A stretch of DNA of 40,434 bases from Gonium pectorale (lineage: Eukaryota; Chlorophyta; Chlorophyceae; Chlamydomonadales; Volvocaceae), in assembly GCA_001584585.1 (NCBI GenBank), contig LSYV01000013.1, positions 2,435,186-2,475,619 of the forward strand, written 5' to 3'. Made by a program: the position numbers and the translations under genes. Shown here one piece after another: positions 12,237-23,200 of the stretch. Below the pieces are notes generated by a model. The model ran no database searches. It worked only from the letters and a program-made list of their open reading frames with translations, and was not told the origin of the DNA. The stretch's first letter is position 1; each line of letters begins with the position of its first letter.

Positions 12237-12287
12237 TTTCCAGTAGGGCGCCGAGTACACGGCATGGCGGGCGAAGGAGACGAGCAG
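12237..12287 (-). repeat. Dispersed repeat, copy A (inverted relative to copy B at 39348-39398)
   Basis: Read on the minus strand, these 51 bp match 39348-39398 at 48 of 51 positions. Weaker similarity continues for about 60 bp beyond the core. One minus frame reads LLVSFARHAVYSAPYWK, against LLVSLARHALYSAPCWK in copy B. All three differences change the residue, so selection on this frame is not supported. A mobile-element fragment is the likeliest explanation. Confidence 0.65.
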
Positions 12288-12932
12288 AATGTCAGGGATA
12301 GGCGGTGGAGTGGCGTCGCCCTATCGCCTATCCGGAAGGTCACAAAACGCTGCACACGGCCTGGAGCACCTCGCGTTGGTGCGTGCCGGCGCCCCTGCCG
12401 ACAAGAGGGCCAAAGCAGACTGATCGGGAGGATTGCGGGCGGACAAACAGGGCCGGGCGGCCGGTGACTTTACGACGGGCCTCCGTGATCGCCCGATGGC
12501 CTTGTGACCGCCGCATTGTGCAGAAGCAGGCAGGTGGCCTGGACGGGTCGACGTGGGTAGAGTGCCAGACTGGGTCGCATGCAGGGCGGCGGGAGGAACG
12601 CACGCACGGCATCCAGGCCGCGTTCCCCTTCCCTGGGTACGGCACGAAGGCCCCAGTCACCGGCGCTGGGCTGCCGCCAACGGTGCGAAAGATAGGCATC
12701 GCAAGCGAGAGCGCAGGTCCACCCCCGTGCGCCGCCCCGATCCCCCTCGCCGACTCCCCGCTTCCTTCTTCACTAACCCCTCGCCAACTCCCCTGGCTCC
12801 CACTTCCCCGCCCCAGGCGGCAGGCCATATTTCACGGAGACGCTCGCCCACTGGCCTCGACCACAACCCTCCATGGTTGACGCATCAGCCACACCAACAA
12901 GCCCGCCCCACCTGGTGCAACGGATGGACTCT

Positions 12933-13488
12933 TCAGAGCACAGACGGATGGTGCTCGTCGTGGTCCTTGTCGCTGTCCAAAAAGGGCCCAGCATATGAGA
13001 CGGAGGCGTCGGCGTCCTGGCGGGCTGGTGGCGGCGGATCTGGGGAGGAGTGGGAGTGCGGGGCAGGGAGAGGGGCGGCCGGGGCGAGCCCAAGTGGGCC
13101 CCGTGTCACTATGGGTTTCGTGCGGGGGCCAGGGGCCACGGTGCAAGTGCGCGCGGGCCTTTCCCGTCCGGCAGCTGCGCGGCTACAAGAGAGCGAAGCC
13201 GATTGGTGCCAGCGTTCCTGCTGCGCAGCCGGGATGCCCAGGCTGGCCCAGCGCCTTCCGCTTCCGTGTTCCGTGGTGGTGCTGAGGCGACGGCCTGCCC
13301 ATGCAACGGGGGTGCTTATGCGAGAGCACAAACAGCGACGGGTCCTCGGTGCCGAGGATGCCAACGATGCCGAAGATGCCCCGCAAGGTCAAGGCCGAGG
13401 CTGCGGAACAACTGAGCCCATTAATTAGCGCCCAGACAACTAAAGCGCGACTCAGCCACTCCGCCAAGAAACGCGAGCGTAACTCACC
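12933..13488 (-). pseudogene. Possible minus-strand gene fragment next to the LINE remnant
   Basis: There are splice-like signals but no full model. A good donor GTGAGT (13487-13482) and acceptor TTCCGCAG bound an 87-bp intron, followed at 13400 by a frame with strong G/C third bases reading SALTLRGIFGIVGILGTEDP and on through LFVLSHKHP. A second candidate exon starts after TCCTCCCCAG near 13035. It reads PPPPARQDADASVSY..., then GPFLDSDKDHDEHHPSVL, and ends at a TGA whose last base is 12933. The two parts could not be joined in phase, and the upstream frame meets a stop. It may be a gene broken by, or decayed beside, the LINE insertion. The product is not recognised. Confidence 0.3.
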
Positions 13489-13635
13489 CGGGCACCGCTC
13501 CCGGCCGTGGCTGAGTCAGGAATTGGCCAAACTTTGACGGGTAATAACTCTTGCTCCGATCATGTGCCTGCTCTGGGGAAGCTGCGTCAGGTCCGTCGAG
13601 GTGTCCTCTTGCGGCCTGACGCGGTCCGGCGCTAG

Positions 13636-14127
13636 GGCGATTATCCGACACTGCCGTACCGTAGCGAGGCCTGGAAGCCCTTTGAGGATGGTGAACGTGT
13701 GGAGCCGCGAGGGTATGAGAGGGGTGGCCTGTCGCTTTGTGTTTACCAGGGATGGATGGGTGCGCCTACGGGTGCAGAACATTGCCCTGTGCGGTACCAG
13801 CGTTTGCAGTTGCCGCTAGGTCACGTGCATGCGCTGATGCGGTTTAGGACGTGTGCCTGGCCTTTGGAGATGTATCGTTCGCATGGGCGGACACGGGCGG
13901 CGCGTTGCTGTCGTGTGTGCCAGTGCGGCCAGGTCGAGGATGAGAAGCACGTTGTGTTCGAATGTTGTGCCTACGATGAGTTGAGGAGTGCTTGTGGTCT
14001 GAGTTTCGAGGACGATGCTGACGGGGGAGACATGATGATTAGCTTCATGAGCAGGTCTGATCCGCGCAAGTTGGGTGCCTTTCTGTTCTCTGTCTATGAA
14101 CGTAGGAATGCTCTGTTGAGGGCGTGA
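13636..14127 (+). pseudogene. 3' end of a LINE-type retrotransposon reverse-transcriptase ORF, copy 1
   Basis: The open frame runs from just after an in-frame TAG (13633-13635) to TGA at 14127. It contains LMRFRTCAWPLEMYRSHGRT and then a CX2CX9HX4C zinc motif (CRVCQCGQVEDEKHVVFEC), typical of the region C-terminal to the reverse transcriptase in non-LTR elements. No reverse-transcriptase palm or endonuclease domain lies upstream, so the copy is 5'-truncated. The same frame reads on upstream of the TAG (LGKLRQVRRGVLLRPDAVRR), which supports decay by a point stop. The element's 3' region follows the stop and includes a TGTAA near 14169. Confidence 0.7.
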
Positions 14128-14206
14128 ACGGGGCTGTGCCGAGGGGCCAAAAGGCTCGTATGGGCACTTGTAACACACACATACCGTGCCCGCCGTACCA
14201 GGGGTC
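13740..14206 (+). repeat. 467-bp perfect duplicate, left copy (abuts the assembly gap)
   Basis: By eye this is identical to 14227-14693, with a constant offset of 487 bp. It ends exactly at the first N of the gap, and its partner starts right after the last N. It covers most of the LINE ORF end and 3' region. Confidence 0.9.
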
Positions 14207-14226
14207 NNNNNNNNNNNNNNNNNNNN
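14207..14226. other. Assembly gap (20 N)
   Basis: A run of 20 Ns flanked on both sides by the same 467-bp sequence. Confidence 0.98.
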
Positions 14227-14693
14227 TGTTTACCAGGGATGGATGGGTGCGCCTACGGGTGCAGAACATTGCCCTGTGCGGTACCAGCGTTTGCAGTTGC
14301 CGCTAGGTCACGTGCATGCGCTGATGCGGTTTAGGACGTGTGCCTGGCCTTTGGAGATGTATCGTTCGCATGGGCGGACACGGGCGGCGCGTTGCTGTCG
14401 TGTGTGCCAGTGCGGCCAGGTCGAGGATGAGAAGCACGTTGTGTTCGAATGTTGTGCCTACGATGAGTTGAGGAGTGCTTGTGGTCTGAGTTTCGAGGAC
14501 GATGCTGACGGGGGAGACATGATGATTAGCTTCATGAGCAGGTCTGATCCGCGCAAGTTGGGTGCCTTTCTGTTCTCTGTCTATGAACGTAGGAATGCTC
14601 TGTTGAGGGCGTGAACGGGGCTGTGCCGAGGGGCCAAAAGGCTCGTATGGGCACTTGTAACACACACATACCGTGCCCGCCGTACCAGGGGTC
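14227..14693 (+). repeat. 467-bp perfect duplicate, right copy, including LINE ORF end copy 2
   Basis: This repeats 13740-14206 base for base as far as can be read, including the zinc motif and the stop at 14614. Past 14693 the sequence continues (tatgagcac...), whereas the left copy runs into Ns. It is most likely the same locus assembled twice, not a second insertion. Confidence 0.88.
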
Positions 14694-16348
14694 TATGAGC
14701 ACAAAGTCGTAAACGAACAACTGTGAGACCGCCTATCCTGTGCTAAATATGTTCAGTATGCTTATGTACATACATGCAACTGTTTGTGGGCTTTTCTGAA
14801 GCTTGGGCAGGCCTAGGGCGGACTAAGCCACAGTGCGGGTCGGTGGGTCACGGTGCCAGATGACCGTGTCCAACCCGCTAAAATAACAGGTAATTCGCAT
14901 AACTGCAGCATCATAAAAGTTGCACGTGTGCTCACGGGCCTTGGAATGGAGCGGGCGGCCCAACTCGCGAAAACAGCCTGCATTTCCCAAGGCGGAGGTC
15001 TCATAGAGGGCGCCGCACGCAAAAACTGATCCTAACCAATGTAGGAACCTAAGAATGTGATCCTCCTGCTGTATTGGGACTCAAGTCTACCTTCCAGCGG
15101 AGCGGCAGTTGGCGACTGTTGGCGGCAATTTTGCTTTGTTTCTGTGTTGGCGGCCTGATCCTGAGGCTGGTGAGCGCGGCGCGCCGTGCCCTGTGCGCGG
15201 TGGGGTCGATACCCGCGGGTCGCTCACCGCCGCTGCAGGACGACAAGCTTCAGCTGGACAGGAAGTAGGCCCCCTGGCTTCAGCTACGATGACCACTGTG
15301 GTACGAGTTACTGTCGTCTGGGCGTTTAGGGCGAAACACGCGCTCCAGTGCCGCGCAGCATGCATTGCGGGCGCTGGCCCCTCCATCCTCGAGGGGGCCC
15401 GGTCACAAACAAGGCCAATGTGCTAGCCGAGACGGCACCGCCAGGTCTTGTGGGGTGGCCGGGCATGAGGCAGCCGACGATGCGTCAGTAGGCTCGGGGT
15501 GCTACGGGCCGTCAGGGTGGGTGGGGCTGGAAGGCCACGGTGACCACGGTGGTGCATCAGTCATAAGGGCATCCTCCAGACCTCTAGGTCGGCGGCGTCA
15601 GGGCGGGCTAGTGAAGCCCGCACCCGTACGAGGATAAGTCCAAATATGGGCATTCCTTCAGAGGTGTGCAATCACGGGACTGCTGGGTGCGGCTCGGCGG
15701 GAACCGGCGCGGCGCCTGAGAGTGATCCGCCACATGCCATTCGTGCGGTGGTGCAGCAGCGGCCCCGTCCGGGCGAAAGCAAGCCATCAGGAGCGGCGTT
15801 GTCTCTGGCAACTGTTCCACTTGGACTGTTCGCTCCTTTCGTGTAAACGAACGTCAATACGACGACATAGCGCACAGGAAGTCTGCGTTCCCTCCCTGCA
15901 AACACGGACAGCTGCACGCCCTTCTCCCTGCTCCGCATCTTCCGCAAAATGCGTGCGGTGGCATGGGCTGGGAGAAGTGGGCCGGCGGCGTGCTGCAGGA
16001 CAAGGAATTACGATTAGGACAAGCAACTCTGCTGGCCAAGTTCGCACCACAACGCAAACGGTAACTGTACCCAATCCGTAAACAAAAACGGGAGTGTATG
16101 GGCATAAACTGCAGAGGCACATACGTTTCACGTTGGCTGGTTTTCACCTCGGGGGCAGCAAGCGAGCCGTGTTAGAAGACGTTACAAGTAAAAATATCTC
16201 ATACGAGGCGGACTGACAACAGGAGCGAGATGCTCAGTGTGTATGGACGTCGTCCCGGCGCAGACCCTTCACAAGCGGGCCAGTTTGCTTTCCCTTTTTC
16301 GACACCTTGCTCTTTGCCGTGCGCTGCAAAGTCGCCATGGTCAGGAGG
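14694..16348. other. Intergenic sequence between the LINE remnant and the small membrane-protein gene
   Basis: No gene could be supported. The + frame 15074-15268 has a hydrophobic stretch (LLAAILLCFCVGGLILRLV) but starts only at a non-ATG codon and has no partner exon, so it was not called. Low-GC patches and short open frames fill the rest. Confidence 0.5.
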
Positions 16349-16353
16349 TTACA
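16349..16353 (-). terminator. Polyadenylation signal TGTAA for the small membrane-protein gene
   Basis: TTACA on + (TGTAA on minus) lies about 460 nt past the stop at 16812. It is the first such signal downstream, and another occurs near 16182. Confidence 0.5.
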
Positions 16354-16811
16354 GCAGCAATTTGATTTGCATTGTTCCGGCGTCATGGCATCATGCATAC
16401 TCCTGGCTGTATGATGTGAAGCCTCCTGCGAACGCCCCTGAACACCACAAGCCCCAGCAATGCCACCGTGCAACGGGCCCGGAGCGCGCAGCGTCTCTTC
16501 GCCACGCCCGCACGTGCGCGCAGCATGCTCTTTTACCACAAGTCGCCATGACAAGATGCAACCACCCTCATAGCAGAGTAGCGCGCCACTCGTCCGCACG
16601 TAAATACTGCGCAAACTGGCCTCCGGGCCAAGGCCTCACCTGTCCTTCGCTCCACGGTCTACAGCCGCACCCTAGCTCGACGCCCTTGCACACATGCGCG
16701 CTATTCGCACACTCCGCGAGGCGATCACGCCCGCATCCCTTTGCCTGGTCCTGGGAGAGACCGTTCGACGTCGTAGTTGCAACGGTGACAAGCGCAACAT
16801 CCTTGCCCGCC

Positions 16812-18706
16812 TCACGACATGGAGGCCGGCTTGGCAGCGGTGTTTGTCTCGTACTGCGGCGCAGAGTGGACAGTGCCCTGCGGGGTGGCGCAAGCGTCGC
16901 AGGCCAAGGGACGCACGGCGGCTGAGAGGCGGGAGGCAGCCGAGAGCCGTGAGAGGTGGGCATACAGGGGGGGGTCCAGTATGCAAAGGAGGGAGCTGCG
17001 ATAAACTGTTAGACGGCGTTTACGTACTTCACATGCGGAAGGGTGTACATGCGTGAGCGCGCAATTCGTACGAGCGGCCAGCCACCGTGTGCGCGCAGGC
17101 GGGTTGTGTGTATGCACGTCGAAGCAGCACTGCCGGTGCTCTGCATTGATGAGCAGAACTTGCCACCTGAGGCCAACACGCACCCAGGGCCACGTGAATG
17201 GAGAGCGCCCCTGACAGGCATACTGTGTTGGGCGTCCGCACACGCGCAGCCCCGGTACACAGCCCAGCCCACAGCCCCAGTTTGTCCAATGATGTACCCA
17301 AGTGCCTGTGCTGGCCATGGGCACTCGGGCACCTGTGTGGGCAGGTTGTGCTCGAAGGGCCGGAAGCGGTTGTCAAAGATGCCCACGTTGTAGCCCTTGT
17401 CGTCCGACTTCCACTGTACACATGGCGAGACAATTCGTCGGTTTGGAGGTTCGTCGGTTCGTCGGTTAGATGAGGGGCAGAGTGCGCGCGGTTTAAAAAG
17501 TTACATACGGGCAGCCTTGGCGGGGCAAGGCAATCGATTACTGCGAACCCTCCGCTATAGCGTATAACCGCCTTCTTTTGTGCAACCGACTGCACTCCGG
17601 CGGTCCGGCTGACAATGCTACCGGAATCCCTCGATCCGAATGCAACATGCCGGCCATGCACTGCACCTGCGCAATCTTGTACCAGAGGCTGGGCTGGTTG
17701 TAGAGGGCGCCGTAGGCGACTTGCTTGTCGGGGTCGCGGCGCACCTCGGCGCTCGGGCTGGTGATCGGAGGCGCAGAAAGGGCATTGCCATGGGAGCGGG
17801 CGGGTCGAATGCGGCTCTGGGCACAGAGCGCAGCGTGCTGCCAGTGGTTAACACACTTTGCATCGGAGGATGTCCACGAGCGTGTCGTGCGGCAAGGCGG
17901 GGAAAGGACGCCGGGCAGCAGGAGAATGATGGGTGGAGTAGATGGGGACGAGCGGCAAAGTTGCTGCGGGGCGCTGTACGGCGCCGTACATACAGGGCAT
18001 AAAGCTCCATTTCCCTAACTGCCGTATCATCGGCCGTCGTTGCCATGTGCGTGCGGGGCCGGGACTGGGCGGCGGCGCGCGCAGTGTCTCGTGTCTCGTG
18101 CCAGCGCAACCGAGCAAGGCCGTGTCCAATACCACACTAATGCGGCCAAGGCAAAATTGGCACTCACAATGACGCGCCGACTGGCGTGAAGTAGATGCGG
18201 TGGCAGGTGTAGGCGGCCCCGGCGTACGCGGCCGCCAGCAACACGCCCAGCGAGGCCACCTGCCGGCCCAGGAGGCAAGAAGGGGAAGGAGCAGTCGGGT
18301 CTTGGGCATCGGTAGGAGAACAATAAGTGAACTGACAGGCGGCGATAAATGGCACGCCCGCTGCACAAGCTGAAATCACGGCTCATTAAGGTCGACGGGA
18401 GCTCTCTGCCAGAAGACTGGAGTACTTCGCGTCGCGACCCACGGGTCACCATACGGGAAGGAGAACCGGCCAAAATCTCCTCAGCGCCGCGTTGTCGATG
18501 CAGCGCTCAGCGCACAGCGCTGAGTGAAACTAAAACAGCCGTGCAAGCGTGGAAGTCAGAACAGGCTGGTTACTCGGCCGTCGGCCCCATGCCAAATGCA
18601 GGGAGCCCTTACCACCCACCTCGGGGGCGTCGCGAATGGCCATCCATATCTTGGCAAGAGTCCATGCGCGCCGTGGCGAATAGGGAGAGAACGGCTTGTT
18701 AACCAT
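16812..18706 (-). CDS. Small single-pass membrane protein, B12D/NDUFA4-like (138 residues, five exons)
   Basis: Minus-strand exons: 18706-18620, 18259-18168, 17757-17667, 17413-17333 and 16877-16812. All junctions keep phase, donors and acceptors are GT-AG, and the stop is TGA. The protein starts MVNKPFSPYSPRRAWTLAKI and then has RDAPEVASLGVLLAAAYAGA with a membrane helix, followed by CHRIYFTPVG, AEVRRDPDKQVAYGALYNQP, SLWYKIAQ, GYNVGIFDNRFRPFEHNLPT and a polar end KPASMS. The layout of PEV before one helix, an aromatic/Pro step, then EVRR and charged residues recalls the B12D/MLRQ (NDUFA4) family, small inner-membrane proteins of mitochondrial respiratory complexes. That assignment is an inference from pattern only. 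The exon model itself is well supported. The gene sits in tandem downstream of the large glycoprotein gene. Confidence 0.75.
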
Positions 18707-19101
18707 GCCTGCTGCTATGGCGCGTGCAATCAGAGGCTCGTGCGTGTATTGTGACCGAGCTGGTTAAGAGGTACCGTGTTCAGTTGCCTCCCTTGAAAGG
18801 GCCAAGAATCTGCGCGAATCATTCACAATGCACGGAATGTATGGTGGCGCGTGGACGTGAGGGTGACGCACCCCAATGCCGTCGACGTGGAGGCACCACC
18901 GGCTGTCAAGTACTGCTTCATCGTACTCCCCTGTGCCATTGGCCATGGGCTATCAAGGACGCGGCTTGAAGGGCGCAAAACGGCTGCGGATTTTACGAAG
19001 GGTAACGGGAAGACTAAAACATTTCCCTAGTCTCGGCATCTCCCCAGAACCATTTAGTGTTGTGCCTTGCCATCCATCATAGAACATAACTTTCATATCA
19101 G
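18707..19101. promoter_or_regulatory. Presumed promoter region of the small membrane-protein gene
   Basis: About 400 bp separate the ATG at 18706 (minus) from the TGTAA assigned to the upstream glycoprotein gene. No clear TATA box was identified. The role is inferred from position only. Confidence 0.35.
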
Positions 19102-19106
19102 TTACA
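19102..19106 (-). terminator. Candidate polyadenylation signal TGTAA for the glycoprotein gene
   Basis: This is the first minus-strand TGTAA found after the stop at 20272, implying a 3' UTR of about 1.17 kb (20271-19107). Nothing else was recognised in that stretch. Confidence 0.45.
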
Positions 19107-20271
19107 CCACATTGGGTCCTAACCTAGCTACCTAGACGGCCGCGCGGCAGGCGGCCGTATCCGCTTCATTGGTCCAATAAACTCTGCATCTACCACAGTC
19201 CTTGCTACCTATTACCACCTTTTAGTGATTGCTCCCAAGTAATGTTCGCGAGCTGCAAACCCACGGGCGCGATAATGTCACGTAGCTAACCGCACACCTA
19301 CAGTAGAGTAGAGTGACCCCATTGTTATGAACGCTAAGCATCCCCATACAGTGTGTCGGACAGGCCACACGCAGCACGGCTGCGATATCAATCCAACAAG
19401 CCAACGGAGGAGGTACCATACAGGCACCATACCGGCATGGATCCTCCTTGACAGAACAGACAAACAGGCACACCAGCGACCCGACAAAAGAATCGGTCCA
19501 AACGCAATCGCAAGTTGCAATGTCGGAGTCGCGCGTGGTAATATCGTGGCAGGTCACCAAGCCAGATCCAATGCCAGTCGTCACAGTCAGGTCCAATCGC
19601 CACTTTGCGGGCCGTTGCCTGCAACCGATGTGCGTTGCAGGCCCGTCTGCTAGCGTCAGGTAGGCTAACCGGCCATCCACCAGAGTCATCAACGCCCGAA
19701 CAATCCTCAGGACGTATGTACAGTCCTTTATGTGTACGGTCGCGCGTGATCCCGGCCGTAAGGGTCAACGAATGGCTGCCCCGCGCACAGATGGGGACAT
19801 TCGGCACACTCGGCAAGGAAGTAATCTAGGTCGACGGTGGAAGGATAATGATGCATCCACGATTGTCACGACACAGGTGTTATGGGTCAGGGCTGGTCAA
19901 CGGGCGAACTGCAGCCCGTAAGGCAGGGTGCGCGCGGTCTTGTCAAGCGCCCGCGTCTACACACGTGTTAAGCTACGCGGGGTATACTCCTCTATGAAGA
20001 CTGTAAAAGCTGCATTGCACCTAGGAACACGGACTAACCGTCACTCGCGGAGCTCGCGTCTCAACCCACTATCTGTCCATATCCCTCAAAGTATGTACGA
20101 TACACACAGGGGCCCGCTCTCCCGTGCGCCACACGTCAGGGTTCATATGGTTAAGCTTTCCCAAGCCCCCGGGCGAGGCTCCTCCATTTCAGGAGCAGCC
20201 GCAGCCAGCACGTGCACATTTCCACACAGGATTCGTGCTACCCGTCCACCGCCCCTCGAAACTCTGACTGC

Positions 20272-23200
20272 CTACACCTTGTCCCGCGCGCCCGCAGGCG
20301 ACCGCTGCTGCTGTTTAGGCTGCGGACTCCGCCGAGGACTAGGCGCTCCGCCCGGGGGAGTCCTGGCCGAGGCGGGGTTGGCCCCCCTCGCAGCGCCGGT
20401 CCCTCTGGTCCGCCCGTTGCCTAGTGGATTTAGGTACATTGTGATCCCGTCGAACAGTGGGTTAAGGTGCTGCTCACGCTGTGCTTGCACCTGGCTGGGG
20501 CCGGCTGCGCCCGCCACCTGCACAGCGGCGCTGCCGCCCGCGTCAGGTCGCGCCCCACCGTCGCCGCCAGTGGACTCGCCCCGTGGGGAGTTCGAATTCA
20601 CCGAGCACCTCTCCAAGGGGCCGTAGCCAGGCAGGCGGCCCGAGGCTGTGGCCAGGCTGAGGAAGCCACCTCCACCGATGCCGGGGCCAAAGGGCGGCAA
20701 GCCTCCGGCCTCCGGGTCGGGGCTGCGACTGGGGGCGTTGCTACGACTGGCAGCGGCGGCCGCGGTGGGAGCAAGGGGCAGTCCGCGCAGGGAGAGGCCG
20801 GGACCGGTGTTGCGCCTGCGGGGACCGCGTGGGGGTGGCAGGTCCGGATGTTCCGGGCACATGGGCAGGTCTGGTGTTGGTTCGGACAGGCAATGTGCGG
20901 CGCTGGTGCGCACGGCGCTGACCAGACCCTGAACGCGAACTGCCACATCACAAATGCAGACTTGCCTGACGGGTATGGTCATGGAGAAGCTGGCCTCCGG
21001 GGCCACGAAGGTGGAGGTGGCCGGCATGGGCCGCGGAAGGCGGCCGGGGCCGCCGCCCGACAAGGACACAGCAGAATCCCTGCTGCTTTCCACCTGCATC
21101 GCTCCGTCGGCGGTGGTGGCGATGGCGGCAGTCGGGCTGCCGGCCGGGCTGTTGGACTCAAGCATGGCCCGACCCATGGAGCACGAGCGCACGATCCGCC
21201 GACCTCCAGGAGAGCGCCCGGCGGCGGGCGACGAGCGCCCAGCGGGCGATGCCGCCAGCGCCAACTCCGCGGCTGCAACAGCAGCTGCCGCCTCGGCGGC
21301 GGCGACAAGCGCGGCAACGGCACCACTGCCGGCACGGGTGACGCGTGGGCCAGCGGAGACGCTGCGGCCCGAAGGGCTGCGGCTGCCGACGTTGACCCTG
21401 TCGGCAGCGACAGCGTCAATGACTGGCCAGCTGAAGTCGGAGGCATGGCTGCCAGCAGGCAGCTTACGTGCTGTGCTGCTGTCACAGGACGATGCGGCTG
21501 CCGCGCCCGATTTCGCCTTCGCAGATTGTGGTGCAGCAGTGACGCTGCTGGAGGCGCTGCCGCCACCACCGGGGCCACGGGGTATGGCGCCGGCGAAGGA
21601 TAGCGCACGACCCTCCGGCGCGCTGCCGCCGCCGGTGGATGACGGACCTGCGCCAGCGGCGGCAGCGGTGGCAATAGGCCCGTTGACCGAGCTCCGGCCA
21701 CCATCGTCGCCGGTCGCGTTGCCGGTCCTGGTGTCGGAGGTTCCGGTGCCCTGAGAGCGCGGCGTGTGGACGGCGTCGAATAGCACGTTGGCGTAGTGCG
21801 TGATCACCTGGTCGGACGGGGCACCGGCCTCTTGCACGCCCGGCGATGGCTGAGGCGCCGAGGCGACGATGGTGCCTGCCTCACGGGACATGGGCGGCCC
21901 ATGGCTACACGTCGCCAGGGCGAGGCTTCCGCCGGGCAGCAGCGCGCCGCCGCCAACGGCTGGCAAAGCCTCGCGTTCAAACAGGGCATTGAAGTTGGTC
22001 CGCATGCGGCTGAGATTGATGGCCCCGGCCGCTGCGTTGACGGCAGTGGGCGGGCAGGGCAGGAATTGCACGTCTGCGGTGCTCGCGCCGCTGATGCGGC
22101 GGCTGAGGGACGTCACGGCGCTGAGCGCGCTGGCTCCACCGGCGCTCTGGTAGCCGCTGCGGGCCGAGGGCAGCGCGCCCCCGCCGGACACGCCGCAGCC
22201 GCCGGCCTCGGAAGTGGGCGTGCGCGGCGGAGGCGCGCCACCGGCCGACGGCGCCGGAGTCGCCATTGGCGAGCCTGTAATGCGGACCTTGTACTCGCTA
22301 GCTTTGTGGCGTCGCCGCATGACGAAGTAACCCGTCCCGCATGCGACAAGGAGCACCAGAGGCACGAGGACGACGAGAATGACAAAGCCAGCCATGTTTG
22401 AAGCGACCCAGGAGCCGGGGAGTCCGCGGCTGCTGCCACCAGAGTCGGGGTCGTCGTTGCCTGAGATGCTGGAGGGGATGGTGGGGTTGAAGTTGACGGC
22501 GGTGGTGGCGACGGCGACGGCGCGCGCGAGGGTGTCGGTTGACGTGGCGGCCATGAAGGCGGCGACGTTGGGGTTGCCTCCAGGGGTGGCCAGCTGGCGC
22601 AGCTGCTGCGTCACGTTCTCCTGCGCCACGCGCGAGGCGGCAGCAACCTGCACAGGGACCGGCCGCAGCACTGCTGTCAACCCAGACTCTCCGCATCAGA
22701 TGCGACGTGGGACAGGCTGTCTCGAGGAGATTCGTGTACAGCCTGTGCCAGCAGATCCCAGGATCACATGCCACGTGCACAGGGTTGCCCAGGCTGTGCC
22801 TTTAACGCCCACAGTAACAACCCTTACTCCTGTGCAGTCCTCCCGCTCGCCTCATCCCCATCTTGCGGGATCCACCAAGCGCACCTGCGTGAGATTTCCG
22901 CTGCCCACCACGGCCTCGATGATCTGCTGTGTGTTAGACATGCCCGCCAGCGCTGCGTCGCGCCTCGCGAGGTCCACCACGCCCGCCGTATTTGGCGTCG
23001 GCAGGGAGCCCGGCCCCGCGCCGATGCCGCCATTGGATGCATAGCCGCCCGTTATGCCGCCACTGCCGTCAGCGGCGCCTCTGCCCAGCAGTGCCAGGGC
23101 GTTTTCCAGCAACGTGGCCAGAGTAGGCGCTGCCGTGAGGTCCAGTGGCACCGAGGCCTTGAGCGCGGGCGCTGGGGCGGCCGTCGGCGTGGCTGCACCG

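Noticed and set aside
12553..13428. 291-codon + strand frame
   Set aside because: Low-information Arg/Pro/Ser-rich translation with no motif or splice partner. The minus strand has better codon bias and splice signals at its right end.
15074..15268. + strand 64-codon frame with a hydrophobic segment
   Set aside because: No ATG start, no partner exon and an unremarkable remainder. A short hydrophobic run alone is not enough.
18506..18524. 8-bp perfect hairpin CTCAGCGC-aca-GCGCTGAG
   Set aside because: It sits in an intron of the small membrane-protein gene. A stem this short is expected by chance in 40 kb, and nothing around it suggests a structured RNA.
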